Shown here one piece after another: positions 1 to 8,663 of a stretch of DNA of 64,000 nucleotides (the stretch's first letter is position 1; each line of letters opens with the position of its first letter). The notes beneath the pieces are model-generated. The model was given only the letters and a program-made list of their open reading frames with translations. It was not told the DNA's origin and did not search any database. The stretch spans positions 2,356,001-2,420,000 of the forward strand of contig OZ257134.1 in assembly GCA_965279065.1 (NCBI GenBank). The letters run 5' to 3'. Origin of the DNA: JAKAXS01 sp965279065 (lineage in GTDB: Bacteria > Pseudomonadota > Alphaproteobacteria > Rhizobiales > Hyphomicrobiaceae). A program made the translations under genes and the position numbers.

Positions 1-2306
1 ATCTCCTCGTCCGCCGCGGCACTCTGCAATCCTTTCGGTACCGGCCATTGGCTGAGCGCGAGAATGCTCTCGCGCTTCACCCCGTGCTCCACCATATGCG
101 CCCACAGCTCTTCCGTAATGAACGGCATGAACGGATGCAGCAGCTTCAGGATCTGGTCCAGCACCCACGCCACGCACGCGCGCGTTTCCTGTTTGGCCTG
201 CTCGTCGTCGCCCGCCAGGATCGGCTTGATCAGCTCCAGATACCAGTCACAGAAGTCGCCCCAGACGAATTCATAGGCCGCGCCCGCCGCATCGTTGAAC
301 TTGTAGGTTTCCAGTCCCGCAGTCACGGCAGCCACGGCCCGCTCCGTCTCACCGACGATCCAGCGGTTCAGCGTCGCCGTCACCTTGTTGGGGTCGAAGC
401 CGCGCTGGCGCACGCATTCGTTCATTTCCGCGAAGCGCGAAGCATTCCACAGCTTGGTCGCGAAGTTGCGATAGCCTTCGACGCGCTGCGGCGCCAGCTT
501 GATGTCGCGGCCCTGGGCTGCCATCGCCGCCAGCGTGAAGCGCAGCGCATCCGCGCCGTACTTGTCGACGATTTCCAGGGGGTCCATCACGTTCCCCTTC
601 GACTTCGACATCTTCTGCCCCTTCTCGTCGCGCACGAGGGCATGGATGTAGATGTCGTGGAACGGTACCTCTTTCATGAAATGCATGCCCATCATCATCA
701 TCCGGGCCACCCAGAAGAAGATGATGTCGAACCCGGTGACGAGCACGCTCGTCGGATAGTACCGCTTCAACTCCGGCGTCTTGTCCGGCCATCCCATCGT
801 CGAGAACGGCCACAACGCCGACGAGAACCACGTGTCCAGCACGTCCTCGTCACGTGTAAGGGTGATGTCCTTCTTGTGCCTCGCCTTGGCCAGAAGCTTG
901 GCTTCCTCCTCGTCGTGCGCGACGAAGATCTCGCCGTCCGGCCCGTACCACGCCGGGATCTGGTGCCCCCACCACAGCTGGCGCGAGATGCACCACGGCT
1001 GGATGTTGCGCATCCATTCGAAGTACGTCTTCTCCCAGTTCTTCGGCACGAACTGCGCCTTGCCGCTTTCGATCGCGGCGATCGCCGGCTTCGCCAGCGT
1101 CTCGGCATCGACGTACCACTGATCCGTCAGCCACGGCTCGATCACGACGCCCGAGCGGTCGCCGTGCGGCACGGTGTGCGTCGTCGGCTCGATCTTCTCC
1201 AGAAGCCCGAGCGCGTTGAAATCCGCCACGACGCGCCGGCGCGCTTCGAAGCGATCCATCCCCTGATAGACCGGCGGCGCGTTCTCGTTGACCTTACCGA
1301 ACGCATCGAGGATGTTGATCTTTTCCAGATCGTGTCGCTTGCCGACTTCGAAGTCGTTGAAGTCGTGCGCCGGCGTGATCTTCACCGCGCCCGTGCCCTT
1401 CTCCGGATCCGAATATTCGTCCGCCACGATCGGGATCACGCGGCCGACCAGCGGCAGCGTCACAGTCGCCTGGGCCGCGAGCAGCGCCGCGTAGCGCGCG
1501 TCCTCCGGATGCACCGCCACGCCACTGTCACCCAGCATCGTCTCCGGCCGCGTCGTCGCGACCACGATGTAGTCGCGGTCGTAACCGGGAACCTTCGCGG
1601 TCAGCGGATAGCGGAAGTAATACATGTGCCCGCTGGGATCCTTGGCCAGCACCTTGCCAAGAGCCGCCTCGTCGAACGGCTTGTCCGCATCGCCCGACAC
1701 CCACGCGAACGAGCCGCGCTTCTCCGGCTGCAGCACTTCCAAGTCCGAGATCGCCGTCTGGAACTTCGGGTCCCAGTTGACGAGCCGCTTGTCCTTGTAG
1801 ATCAGCCCAGCGCGGTGCAGCTCCACGAACACCTTCACGACGGCCTTCGACAGGCCCTCGTCCATCGTGAAGCGCTCGCGCGACCAGTCGCACGACGCCC
1901 CAAGGCGCTTCAACTGGTTGACGATCGTCCCGCCGCTCTCTTCTTTCCACTTCCAGACCTCGCGCACGAACGCTTCGCGTCCTATCGTGCGCCGGTCGGT
2001 CTTGTTCTCACCGGCGAGCTTCCGCTCCACCACCATTTGTGTGGCGATGCCCGCGTGGTCCGTGCCCGGTTGCCACAGCACATCCTTGCCGCGCATGCGC
2101 TCGAAGCGGCACAGCACGTCTTGCAGTGTGTTGTTGAGCGCATGCCCCATGTGCAGCGAGCCGGTGACATTCGGCGGCGGAATGACGATCGAATACGTCT
2201 CTGCGCCCTTGCGATCGGCGCGCCCGGCTTTGAAGGCCTCGGCCTTTTCCCATTCCTGATGGATGCGCGGCTCGATCTCGGCCGGCTGGTAGGTTTTTTC
2301 GAGCAT
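1..2306 (-). CDS. valS: Valyl-tRNA synthetase, 5' part
   Basis: Charges tRNA-Val with valine in the cytoplasm. The minus-strand frame opens at the ATG at 2306 with MLEKTYQPAEIEPR, the usual start of bacterial ValS, and stays open to the window edge. About 768 residues are present against the usual 900-950, so the C-terminal end lies outside the window. The long plus-strand open frame over the same bases is an antisense shadow of high-GC codon usage. It lies just downstream of two PopZ-like genes on the same strand, an arrangement I associate with Hyphomicrobiales chromosomes. It marks core backbone rather than island. Confidence 0.95.
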   Translation of the reverse strand, partial: MLEKTYQPAEIEPRIHQEWEKAEAFKAGRADRKGAETYSIVIPPPNVTGSLHMGHALNNTLQDVLCRFERMRGKDVLWQPGTDHAGIATQMVVERKLAGENKTDRRTIGREAFVREVWKWKEESGGTIVNQLKRLGASCDWSRERFTMDEGLSKAVVKVFVELHRAGLIYKDKRLVNWDPKFQTAISDLEVLQPEKRGSFAWVSGDADKPFDEAALGKVLAKDPSGHMYYFRYPLTAKVPGYDRDYIVVATTRPETMLGDSGVAVHPEDARYAALLAAQATVTLPLVGRVIPIVADEYSDPEKGTGAVKITPAHDFNDFEVGKRHDLEKINILDAFGKVNENAPPVYQGMDRFEARRRVVADFNALGLLEKIEPTTHTVPHGDRSGVVIEPWLTDQWYVDAETLAKPAIAAIESGKAQFVPKNWEKTYFEWMRNIQPWCISRQLWWGHQIPAWYGPDGEIFVAHDEEEAKLLAKARHKKDITLTRDEDVLDTWFSSALWPFSTMGWPDKTPELKRYYPTSVLVTGFDIIFFWVARMMMMGMHFMKEVPFHDIYIHALVRDEKGQKMSKSKGNVMDPLEIVDKYGADALRFTLAAMAAQGRDIKLAPQRVEGYRNFATKLWNASRFAEMNECVRQRGFDPNKVTATLNRWIVGETERAVAAVTAGLETYKFNDAAGAAYEFVWGDFCDWYLELIKPILAGDDEQAKQETRACVAWVLDQILKLLHPFMPFITEELWAHMVEHGVKRESILALSQWPVPKGLQSAAADEE

Positions 2307-2423
2307 GGAACGGCTTCTGTTAGGCCCCGATGGATGGCGAAAAGGGATGAGGGGCGGTCCTACGCTGTGCCACCCCGCCCGTCAATCCTGGCCCAGCGGC
2401 GCGCGCAACGGCACGCCCAGACG

Positions 2424-4064
2424 TCACGTTCCCGGCAGCTTCGGCCCACCGCCGCCCGGCTGACCCGCTTCCGAACGCAGCGCCTTCTCGATGATGCGTG
2501 GCATGTTGTCGGTCAGCCATTTCTGCAGCATCGGTTTGACCATATCGGCGACCATGTCTTCCAGCGTGCGCGGCGGCTGCCCTGCTGCCGGAGCAGCACC
2601 AAGCTGAGCGGGCCCGGTCTGCGTCACCGCATCGACCGACCCGACAGTCTGTACAGCCGGCGCGGCGGTGGCAGGCTGCGTTGCGGTGGGCGTCACCTGC
2701 GCGTTCGATGCCGCAAATCCGGCCGCCAATGCATCCAGCGCAGACGCCGATGCAGCGACCTGCGCGGCGGCCAGTGGCAGTGTCGGCGAACGCGGCGCGG
2801 AGACCCCCGCCTCTGGCGCCTCGACAGGCTTCACCGAGCCAAAGGCCAGCCTTGACCGGTCGGCCGGTGGAATAGCGGCCGGTGCCGCTACGGGCGCGGC
2901 TGGAGCCGGAGCCGCCTCGACTTTCGTCGCCGCGAATGGTCGCGAGAACAACGTGGTCCGCGGCGGCAGGGGAACGTTCACACCTGACGTTCCGCCGACA
3001 GCATCCGCGCGTGCGTCAGGTGCTGCCGACCCGGTGTCCGGCATCGGTGCGGCCGGTGGTGGTGTCTGGGCCTGCGCAGGCACCGGTGGCATCGCGGCGA
3101 TCACCACGGTGGCAGGCTTCGCGGGCTCTAGCTTGCTCTCGGGCGCAATCGCAGTGCGCGTGGACTCCGACCCGAGGTTCGGCTCGAAGCGAGGAGATCT
3201 CGCCATCGCTGGCGGTGCCGCAGCCTTGCCGGCGGCGTCGTCGCGTTTCGGCACGAGCGATCCCAGACCGCTCGACGTCTCGGCCTCTCCGCCGGGCAGC
3301 GTAGGTTCGAACCGCCCCGCCTTGCCGAATGACGAAGAGGTCGACGACGGCAACGTTGCCGCCGGCGAATAGCTACCGCCCGAGCTCGGATAGAAACCGC
3401 CACTCGGCCGCCCCAGCGATGGTGATGTCGTCAGCGGCGCCGATCCGGCCGCGGTTCCGCTTGTCGCAGCCGGCACCGCCGTGTCGCCGTCGCCCGATTT
3501 ACCGGATGGCGAACGCCACACGGCCCATTGGCTTGAGCTTTGATTGTCGACCGGATTGTTCACACTCGGCGTTGTCGCCGGCCGCAGCGGTTCGTCGAGG
3601 ATATCGTCGAGTTCGCTGTCGATCGACCGCGCGCGATCCGTCGCCGCGCCGAAGACCGGCGCCGGTGGATCGAGCGTCATGCCCCGTTCCGGTGCGCTCA
3701 ATGGGCTTGACGGTGCCGATTGCCCGAAGCGCGTTTCCGCAAAGCTGCCACTGCCTTGCGATGGGGGATTGGTCGCAAACGTCGTCCTCAGCGCTTCACT
3801 GAGGCGACCAAACGACGGACCCGACCGTTGCGGCTCGGACGCCGGAGCACTCAACGGCGCGCTTGCCGAATTGCGCAGCGCCTCCCCGAGCGAGAGGCCC
3901 GATGGCCCAGGGCTGAGCACCGGGCCAGATGCCGGCTTTGCCGACCCCGACGAGGCACTCGACGTCTCGCCGGAAGATTTGTTCGGATCATCTGCGATGA
4001 TCTTGCGGATCGACGCCAGGATCTCTTCCATGCTGGGTTCGCCGGCTTTCGTGGGACCGCTCAT
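2424..4064 (-). CDS. PopZ-like protein (DUF2497), long paralogue
   Basis: About 546 residues. PopZ forms a polar matrix that tethers chromosome centromeres and recruits cell-cycle proteins in alphaproteobacteria. The N-terminus has the short signature SMEEILASIRKIIADD and the C-terminus has MVKPMLQKWLTDNMPRIIEK, matching the two conserved helical ends of Caulobacter PopZ. Between them lie over 400 residues of low-complexity Pro/Ala/Ser sequence, far more than the 177-residue Caulobacter protein. I chose the ATG at 4064 (MSGPTKAGEPSMEEIL) because GAGG lies about 10 bases upstream and the signature then sits at the extreme N-terminus as in the family; an in-frame start at 4148 adds 28 unlikely residues. 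A second paralogue lies immediately upstream. Confidence 0.85.
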   Translation of the reverse strand: MSGPTKAGEPSMEEILASIRKIIADDPNKSSGETSSASSGSAKPASGPVLSPGPSGLSLGEALRNSASAPLSAPASEPQRSGPSFGRLSEALRTTFATNPPSQGSGSFAETRFGQSAPSSPLSAPERGMTLDPPAPVFGAATDRARSIDSELDDILDEPLRPATTPSVNNPVDNQSSSQWAVWRSPSGKSGDGDTAVPAATSGTAAGSAPLTTSPSLGRPSGGFYPSSGGSYSPAATLPSSTSSSFGKAGRFEPTLPGGEAETSSGLGSLVPKRDDAAGKAAAPPAMARSPRFEPNLGSESTRTAIAPESKLEPAKPATVVIAAMPPVPAQAQTPPPAAPMPDTGSAAPDARADAVGGTSGVNVPLPPRTTLFSRPFAATKVEAAPAPAAPVAAPAAIPPADRSRLAFGSVKPVEAPEAGVSAPRSPTLPLAAAQVAASASALDALAAGFAASNAQVTPTATQPATAAPAVQTVGSVDAVTQTGPAQLGAAPAAGQPPRTLEDMVADMVKPMLQKWLTDNMPRIIEKALRSEAGQPGGGGPKLPGT

Positions 4065-4308
4065 TCCAATGACCTCGACCGGCGTATCGGCTTCTGCACA
4101 AGGTTTCGGATGACTGCTGGAAGCCGGCCGCACGGCAACCATACGCACTGGCCAATCACTGCTGAAGGGTCGTGGTACACGCGCGCCGCCGCAGGTGCAA
4201 TGCTTGCACCAAAGTTATCGTTGGACCACAACGCCGCGTCGGCCTGGCGCTCCCCGCCGGCCGCCTGACGGCGACACGAAGCCAGCATTGCGCCAATGCG
4301 ATCCTCTG

Positions 4309-5445
4309 CTACGAGCCGTTGAACTTTCGATTCGCCTTGACGCTCTCCGCCAGCTCGATCGAGAGCGCCTTTTCAACCATGCGCGGCATGTTCTCCGACA
4401 GCCACTGCCGCAGCATTGGCCGCAGGAGGTCGGCCGTCGTATCCTCGATTGCGCCTGCGGCATCGCTGGCACTCTGCTGAGGTGGCGGTGGCGGCGGCCG
4501 TTGCGGCTGCTCGACGATTGCCGCGAACCGATGCATGTCGTCGAGACTGAGGGTATGATCCTCATACGCCTGTGGAGGAGGCGGAACGTGCGCCTGCGGG
4601 GCTTCCTGCAATGGCGGAGCCGGAAAATCAGGAGATAGCGTGTGGTGCACCGGCGCTGGCTCGCTCGGTGCGGAATAGAGCAGTGCGTCAAGCGCGCTTG
4701 CGTCCGATACGCTCGATGAGGCCGTCGTTTCCGTCGACATCCGCGACATCCGCATATCGCGGAACGGTACCATCACGCGCCTCACGTCCTCGACACCGCC
4801 CGAGGCCGCGAGTGGGCTAGTGGCCGCCGGCGAAGGCGCAACCGGCGCAGCCGCCACGGGGGCCGGTGCCGCAGTCGGCGCGCTTGCATGTCCTGATGAG
4901 GCCTCGTTGTCCGGGCGAGCCGACAGCGGTGACGACTCCGCGCCCCGTGTCAGCTTCAGCGAACTCAGCGCGCTGGTCAGCGAACCGGCGCCGCCGGCGT
5001 CACGTAGCGCTCCACGATATCGCTCCGTCTCTCCATTGTGGTGCGACGAGCCGCTGCCGGCATTGGCGTCCAGGCCACCCTGCCCATTGGCCAAGGCAAG
5101 GATCGTCCCGGACTCGCGCAGCGCGCCCCGGTACCGTTCCTGCGCTTCACCCTGTTCAGACTCCTTGCGCGAGCCCTTTTGGTCTCCGGCCCCACCTGAT
5201 GCGCTGCGAATGGCATCCGTCAGGCGTCCAAACAACGGCTGCCGTTCCGGCGCCGGAGTCGCCGGGCGGAAAATCGATGGCAGCTCGAAATCATTGCTCT
5301 CGTCGTGATCGTCGGTCTTGTTGCGGTACTTGGCGTGCAGATCGATCACTGGGTTTGCGGCCGTAGGTTCCTCAGCAATGATCCGGCGGATCGACGCCAG
5401 GATCTCCTCCATGCTGGGCTGGCCATTCTTGTTATTCAGATCCAT
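4309..5445 (-). CDS. PopZ-like protein (DUF2497), shorter paralogue
   Basis: 378 residues, with the same two-ended design as its neighbour: PSMEEILASIRRIIAEE near residue 10 and LLRPMLRQWLSENMPRMVEK near the C-terminus, separated by a disordered Pro/Ala/Ser/Gly linker. Expected role is polar scaffolding and chromosome anchoring, by analogy to Caulobacter PopZ. It ends 245 bases before the start of the longer copy on the same strand, so the pair looks like a tandem duplication that diverged mainly in the linker. A 386-base gap separates it from the tolC stop. Which copy keeps the ancestral role cannot be told from sequence. Confidence 0.85.
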   Translation of the reverse strand: MDLNNKNGQPSMEEILASIRRIIAEEPTAANPVIDLHAKYRNKTDDHDESNDFELPSIFRPATPAPERQPLFGRLTDAIRSASGGAGDQKGSRKESEQGEAQERYRGALRESGTILALANGQGGLDANAGSGSSHHNGETERYRGALRDAGGAGSLTSALSSLKLTRGAESSPLSARPDNEASSGHASAPTAAPAPVAAAPVAPSPAATSPLAASGGVEDVRRVMVPFRDMRMSRMSTETTASSSVSDASALDALLYSAPSEPAPVHHTLSPDFPAPPLQEAPQAHVPPPPQAYEDHTLSLDDMHRFAAIVEQPQRPPPPPPQQSASDAAGAIEDTTADLLRPMLRQWLSENMPRMVEKALSIELAESVKANRKFNGS

Positions 5446-5831
5446 TACGCCACCTCGTACGCCTACGCCAATCGCCGCAAACTCGGCATCTACGCGTCAG
5501 GAGTGCCCAAACCCCGCGAACGGAACCCTTCCGTCCCCGCCCAACCGTCGTACGGTCAGCAAGTCCCCAGACGTCGAAACGCCGGCCCCTCGACACACGT
5601 CCCAGCTTGCTTAGATGAACCTCTGTTAATTGAACCGTAAGAACGATCCTGGGCAACCGTGTGGCAAAATGATGCATAAATTCGTGCAGCGCAACCCACG
5701 CGAAAGGCGCGCATCGCCGCTAAGCGGCGCTCGCAAAACGAATATCCAGAGATTGCAAGTGACTGAAGCGCTGCGTTCAAACTAAAGACGCACTTCGCAC
5801 CTCTGCGGATAAGCTCGAAAAATTCGGCCGC
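5446..5831. other. Intergenic region upstream of the PopZ-like pair
   Basis: 386 bases between the tolC stop and the shorter PopZ-like gene. I see no convincing open frame, RNA gene or strong hairpin with a U tract. It presumably carries the promoter of the PopZ-like genes, but no clear -35/-10 pair was identified by eye. Confidence 0.5.
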
Positions 5832-7295
5832 TTACTTTCCGCCTTCGCGCCGCACGTCGGTGGACCAGCCATCACTCGCTGGTGCAACCCCATCGCCATG
5901 CGTGATCGTCGTGCTGAACCATTCGCGGCGCACGTCCTTGTAATGCACCTCCGGATCATAGACCTCGGAGGCCACGCCAGTGGCCAGCGCGTCGAGACGA
6001 CCGATGGAGGCCACGACATTGTAGGACAACACCACCAAGTTGCGCCGCGTCGTCACCAGTGACACTTCCGCATTGAGAAGCTCAAGTTCGGCGTTCAGCA
6101 CATCCAGCAAGGTCCGCTGCCCGACCTTCTCTTCTTCACGCACACCGGCAAGCGCCGTGCGATTCGCATCGACCTGGGTCTGATCCGACAAGCGCTGCGC
6201 CCGCGCCGCCAACATCTGCGCGTAGACCGACGTCACAATCGACTGCGTCTCCGTGCGGAACTGCTCAATCTCTTGCAGCAGCGCCACGTGCTGTTCTTTG
6301 GCCTGGCGGATGCGGGCGCGCGTCTCGCCGCCCTCGTAGATTGGTACCGTCACGCGCCCCGTAACCGACGCGTCTTCCTGCCGGCTATTGAGGCCGTCCA
6401 GCGCATCGTACGTGCGCCCATAATCGGCTTGCAGGTTGATCTGCGGCAGCAGCTCGCCGCGGATGCGGTCGACCGTGCTACGCGCCGCCTGCTCACGATA
6501 GAGCGCAGCGATGTTGTTGGGATTCTCCTGGCTCGCCGCACCGACCGCCTCTTCCAAGGTCGCCGGCAGGCCAGGCGCATTCGGCGTCGGCTCCACGAGA
6601 TTGCCCGGCGGATGCCCGACAACGCGTTCGTACGTCGCACGGCTGGTCTTGAGCTGGGCACGCGCCGCATCGAGCGACGATACCGCCAACGCGCGCCGCG
6701 CCTGCGACTGCGCCAGGTCGGTGCGCGTGACTTCGCCAACAGCAAAACGATCCTGCACCGCCTTCAACTCGCGGGCGAGCACGTTGACGTTGTTTTCGCG
6801 CAGACGAACGATCGCCTGATCGCGAATGACGTCCATATAGGCGGTAACGGCATCGAGCATGACTTGATGCTCGACGGCACGCAGCGTCTCGCGCCCGGCC
6901 CGGACGAAGGCTTCGCTTTCCCGCACCGCGTTCGTCGTCTGGAAGCCGTTGAAGATCGGCTGCGTTAGCGTAATGCCGTAATCCTTTGGAATTGTATTCG
7001 AACGGTCCGTTCCGATGGTCGTCTTCGTCCGCTGATACTGACGACTGATGTCGGCCGTACCCGTGATGATCGGGCGATAGCCCGACATCGCCCGCGCCAC
7101 TTCCTCGTCCGTTCCGCGCAGCCTTGCACGCTCCGCATCGATCTGCGGGTTATAGCGGTAAGTCGCGGCCAGCGCTTCTTTCAGCGTTTCGGCCTGAGCG
7201 ATCTGCGGTCCCAGCAACATCATGCCGGCGACGACGCAAGCACCATGCATCAAGCGAAGACGGAAGGCTGTGTACAGCTGCTTGTTGTCGGTCAT
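5832..7295 (-). CDS. tolC: TolC family outer membrane channel
   Basis: About 487 residues; forms the trimeric outer-membrane exit duct for type I secretion and RND efflux. The ATG at 7295 follows GAAGG/AGAGA and begins a signal peptide ending in QIAQA. The mature start ETLKEALAATYRYNPQID is typical of alphaproteobacterial TolC, followed by two repeated coiled-coil halves rich in Gln/Ala/Arg (for example VARAMSGYRPIITGTADISR and RAAYLKTSRATYERVVG-like segments). An in-frame ATG at 7358 adds 21 residues without a signal-like character and was not used. The gene precedes the PopZ-like pair and follows the PCMT-family gene on the same strand. Confidence 0.93.
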   Translation of the reverse strand: MTDNKQLYTAFRLRLMHGACVVAGMMLLGPQIAQAETLKEALAATYRYNPQIDAERARLRGTDEEVARAMSGYRPIITGTADISRQYQRTKTTIGTDRSNTIPKDYGITLTQPIFNGFQTTNAVRESEAFVRAGRETLRAVEHQVMLDAVTAYMDVIRDQAIVRLRENNVNVLARELKAVQDRFAVGEVTRTDLAQSQARRALAVSSLDAARAQLKTSRATYERVVGHPPGNLVEPTPNAPGLPATLEEAVGAASQENPNNIAALYREQAARSTVDRIRGELLPQINLQADYGRTYDALDGLNSRQEDASVTGRVTVPIYEGGETRARIRQAKEQHVALLQEIEQFRTETQSIVTSVYAQMLAARAQRLSDQTQVDANRTALAGVREEEKVGQRTLLDVLNAELELLNAEVSLVTTRRNLVVLSYNVVASIGRLDALATGVASEVYDPEVHYKDVRREWFSTTITHGDGVAPASDGWSTDVRREGGK

Positions 7296-7486
7296 TTCTC
7301 TGCCTTCGTCGCGCGAAGCGCCCCCGCAAACGCCAAACAGCGGAGTCGAACCTCGCACCGTTTAGCCCGATTCGCACCCCTCGTACCGGCACCGAAGTGA
7401 TCACGCCGACTCACAGTTGCCCTAATCCCACACAGGCCTGCGCAACTTGGGGAAGTCCGTAGGGTGAGATACGTCAGGACAGAAAA

Positions 7487-8137
7487 TTAGAGCGCGAAGG
7501 CTTGAATTTTCTCGAAGCCGGGCAGGATCGGCGCAACGGCGTCGAAGCCGCTCGTCTCGCCGAACACGCGACCCGAGCGCCGCCAGACGGTGGCACGTCC
7601 GCCGCGTCGCTCCACACGAACGGCAACCAGGCGGCCGCCGTCCTTGAGCTGGTCCAGCAGCGTCTCCGGTATGACCTCGACCCCACCGTCCACAAGAATG
7701 ACATCGTAGGGAGCGGCCTCGGCGTACCCCGCGGCCGGTGTTCTGGCAAATATACCGATGTCACTTGCAGCACCGCCGAGTTCCCGCACGGCAATGGCGC
7801 GCAGGCCGTCGTCAGGCTCCACGCCGGTGACCTTGGCGCCCATCCGCGCCATGACAGCCGCGGCGTATCCCGTCGCGCACCCCGCGACCAGCACCTGGTC
7901 TCCGTCCCCCAGGTTCGCAAGTTGCAGCAACTTCGCCAGCACCCGAGGTGCGAGCAGCACGCGCCCGCCGTCCAGACCGATATCGCCATCGGCATAGGCC
8001 AGGCTCCGCAGACTGGCCGGCACGTAGGCCTCGCGCGGAACTTCGAGCATGGCGCGGATGATGCGCCGATCGGTCACGTCGCTCGGCCGCACCTGACTAT
8101 CCACCATATTCACGCGCTGCTGCGTCGCATCGGCCAT
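7487..8137 (-). CDS. Protein-L-isoaspartate O-methyltransferase family protein
   Basis: 216 residues of the PCMT fold, an S-adenosylmethionine-dependent methyltransferase family that repairs isoaspartyl residues. Seen are the N-terminal substrate segment (MVDSQVRPSDVTDRRI), the SAM-binding loop VLVAGCATGYAAAVMA, the acidic strand VEPDDGLRAIA, and DGGVEVIPETLLDQL near the C-terminus. The usual first glycine loop GTGSGY is changed to GCATGY, so it may be a divergent PCMT-like copy; such copies next to tolC are common in alphaproteobacteria. It is divergent from the tRNA genes and lies 191 bases upstream of tolC. Confidence 0.85.
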   Translation of the reverse strand: MADATQQRVNMVDSQVRPSDVTDRRIIRAMLEVPREAYVPASLRSLAYADGDIGLDGGRVLLAPRVLAKLLQLANLGDGDQVLVAGCATGYAAAVMARMGAKVTGVEPDDGLRAIAVRELGGAASDIGIFARTPAAGYAEAAPYDVILVDGGVEVIPETLLDQLKDGGRLVAVRVERRGGRATVWRRSGRVFGETSGFDAVAPILPGFEKIQAFAL

Positions 8138-8290
8138 TTTCGTCTCCAGATCCCGCAGGCGTTACGCAACGCCGGCAGGACATTACTCAACGGCGCCGGC
8201 GCAGGAAAGCACGACGCAGTGGCGCAGAAAGAAGACGTTGCTAGTTGTTGTGCCCTGCCCCAGCCTTGTGTTACACGCCAGCGCTCAGGT

Positions 8291-8364
8291 GGCCACGTGG
8301 CGGAGTGGTGACGTAACGGACTGCAAATCCGTGCACGCCGGTTCGATTCCGGCCGTGGCCTCCA
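8291..8364 (+). tRNA. tRNA-Cys (GCA)
   Basis: 74 bases including encoded CCA. The acceptor arms GGCCACG (8291-8297) and CGTGGCC (8354-8360) pair fully, with discriminator T and CCA at 8362-8364. The anticodon loop CTGCAAA gives GCA. The T arm CGCCGGTTCGATTCCGGC is canonical. The frame that runs across it on the minus strand is not a gene. Confidence 0.97.
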
Positions 8365-8440
8365 AGTACTTCGGTGAAACACTCTGGCCCCTGCCGACAG
8401 GGTCTGCTATGAGGCGCCATTCGCCGGCAATGTCTGATAT

Positions 8441-8515
8441 TCCGTGGTAGCTCAGTGGTAGAGCAATCGGCTGTTAACCGATCGGTCGTAGGTTCGAATC
8501 CTACCCACGGAGCCA
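8441..8515 (+). tRNA. tRNA-Asn (GTT)
   Basis: 75 bases including CCA. Acceptor arms TCCGTGG (8441-8447) and CCACGGA (8505-8511) pair fully, discriminator G at 8512 and CCA at 8513-8515. The anticodon loop CTGTTAA gives GTT. An integrase gene begins 149 bases beyond the 3' end, making this tRNA the likely integration target of the element that follows. Confidence 0.97.
8491..8515 (+). other. Candidate attachment site (attL) at tRNA-Asn 3' end
   Basis: The T arm and acceptor end of tRNA-Asn directly abut the integrase-bearing element. Tyrosine recombinases of genomic islands commonly use tRNA 3' ends, so the core of attL is inferred to lie here. I did not find a second copy of this stretch elsewhere in the window by eye, so attR is either beyond position 64000 or too short or divergent to recognise. 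Confidence 0.5.
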
Positions 8516-8663
8516 GACTATTCTAGCCCAGCAAGCTGATATGGCTGCGAAAATCGATGTTTTCGCGTAGGGCAAAGTAGCTGAACGTAGGAAAAGCGTC
8601 CCAACTTCCGTCCCAAGAATCCTTCGTGCAAGGTCGGCGACAGTGCTGGCATGAGGTTCTTGA

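Noticed and set aside
48..2855. 935-codon open frame on the plus strand
   Set aside because: It is antisense to valS and the first PopZ-like gene, is rich in Arg/His/Leu as typical of shadow frames at high GC, and has no domain character.
8110..8382. 90-codon minus-strand frame over tRNA-Cys
   Set aside because: It reads through an intact tRNA gene and the 5' end of the PCMT-family gene.
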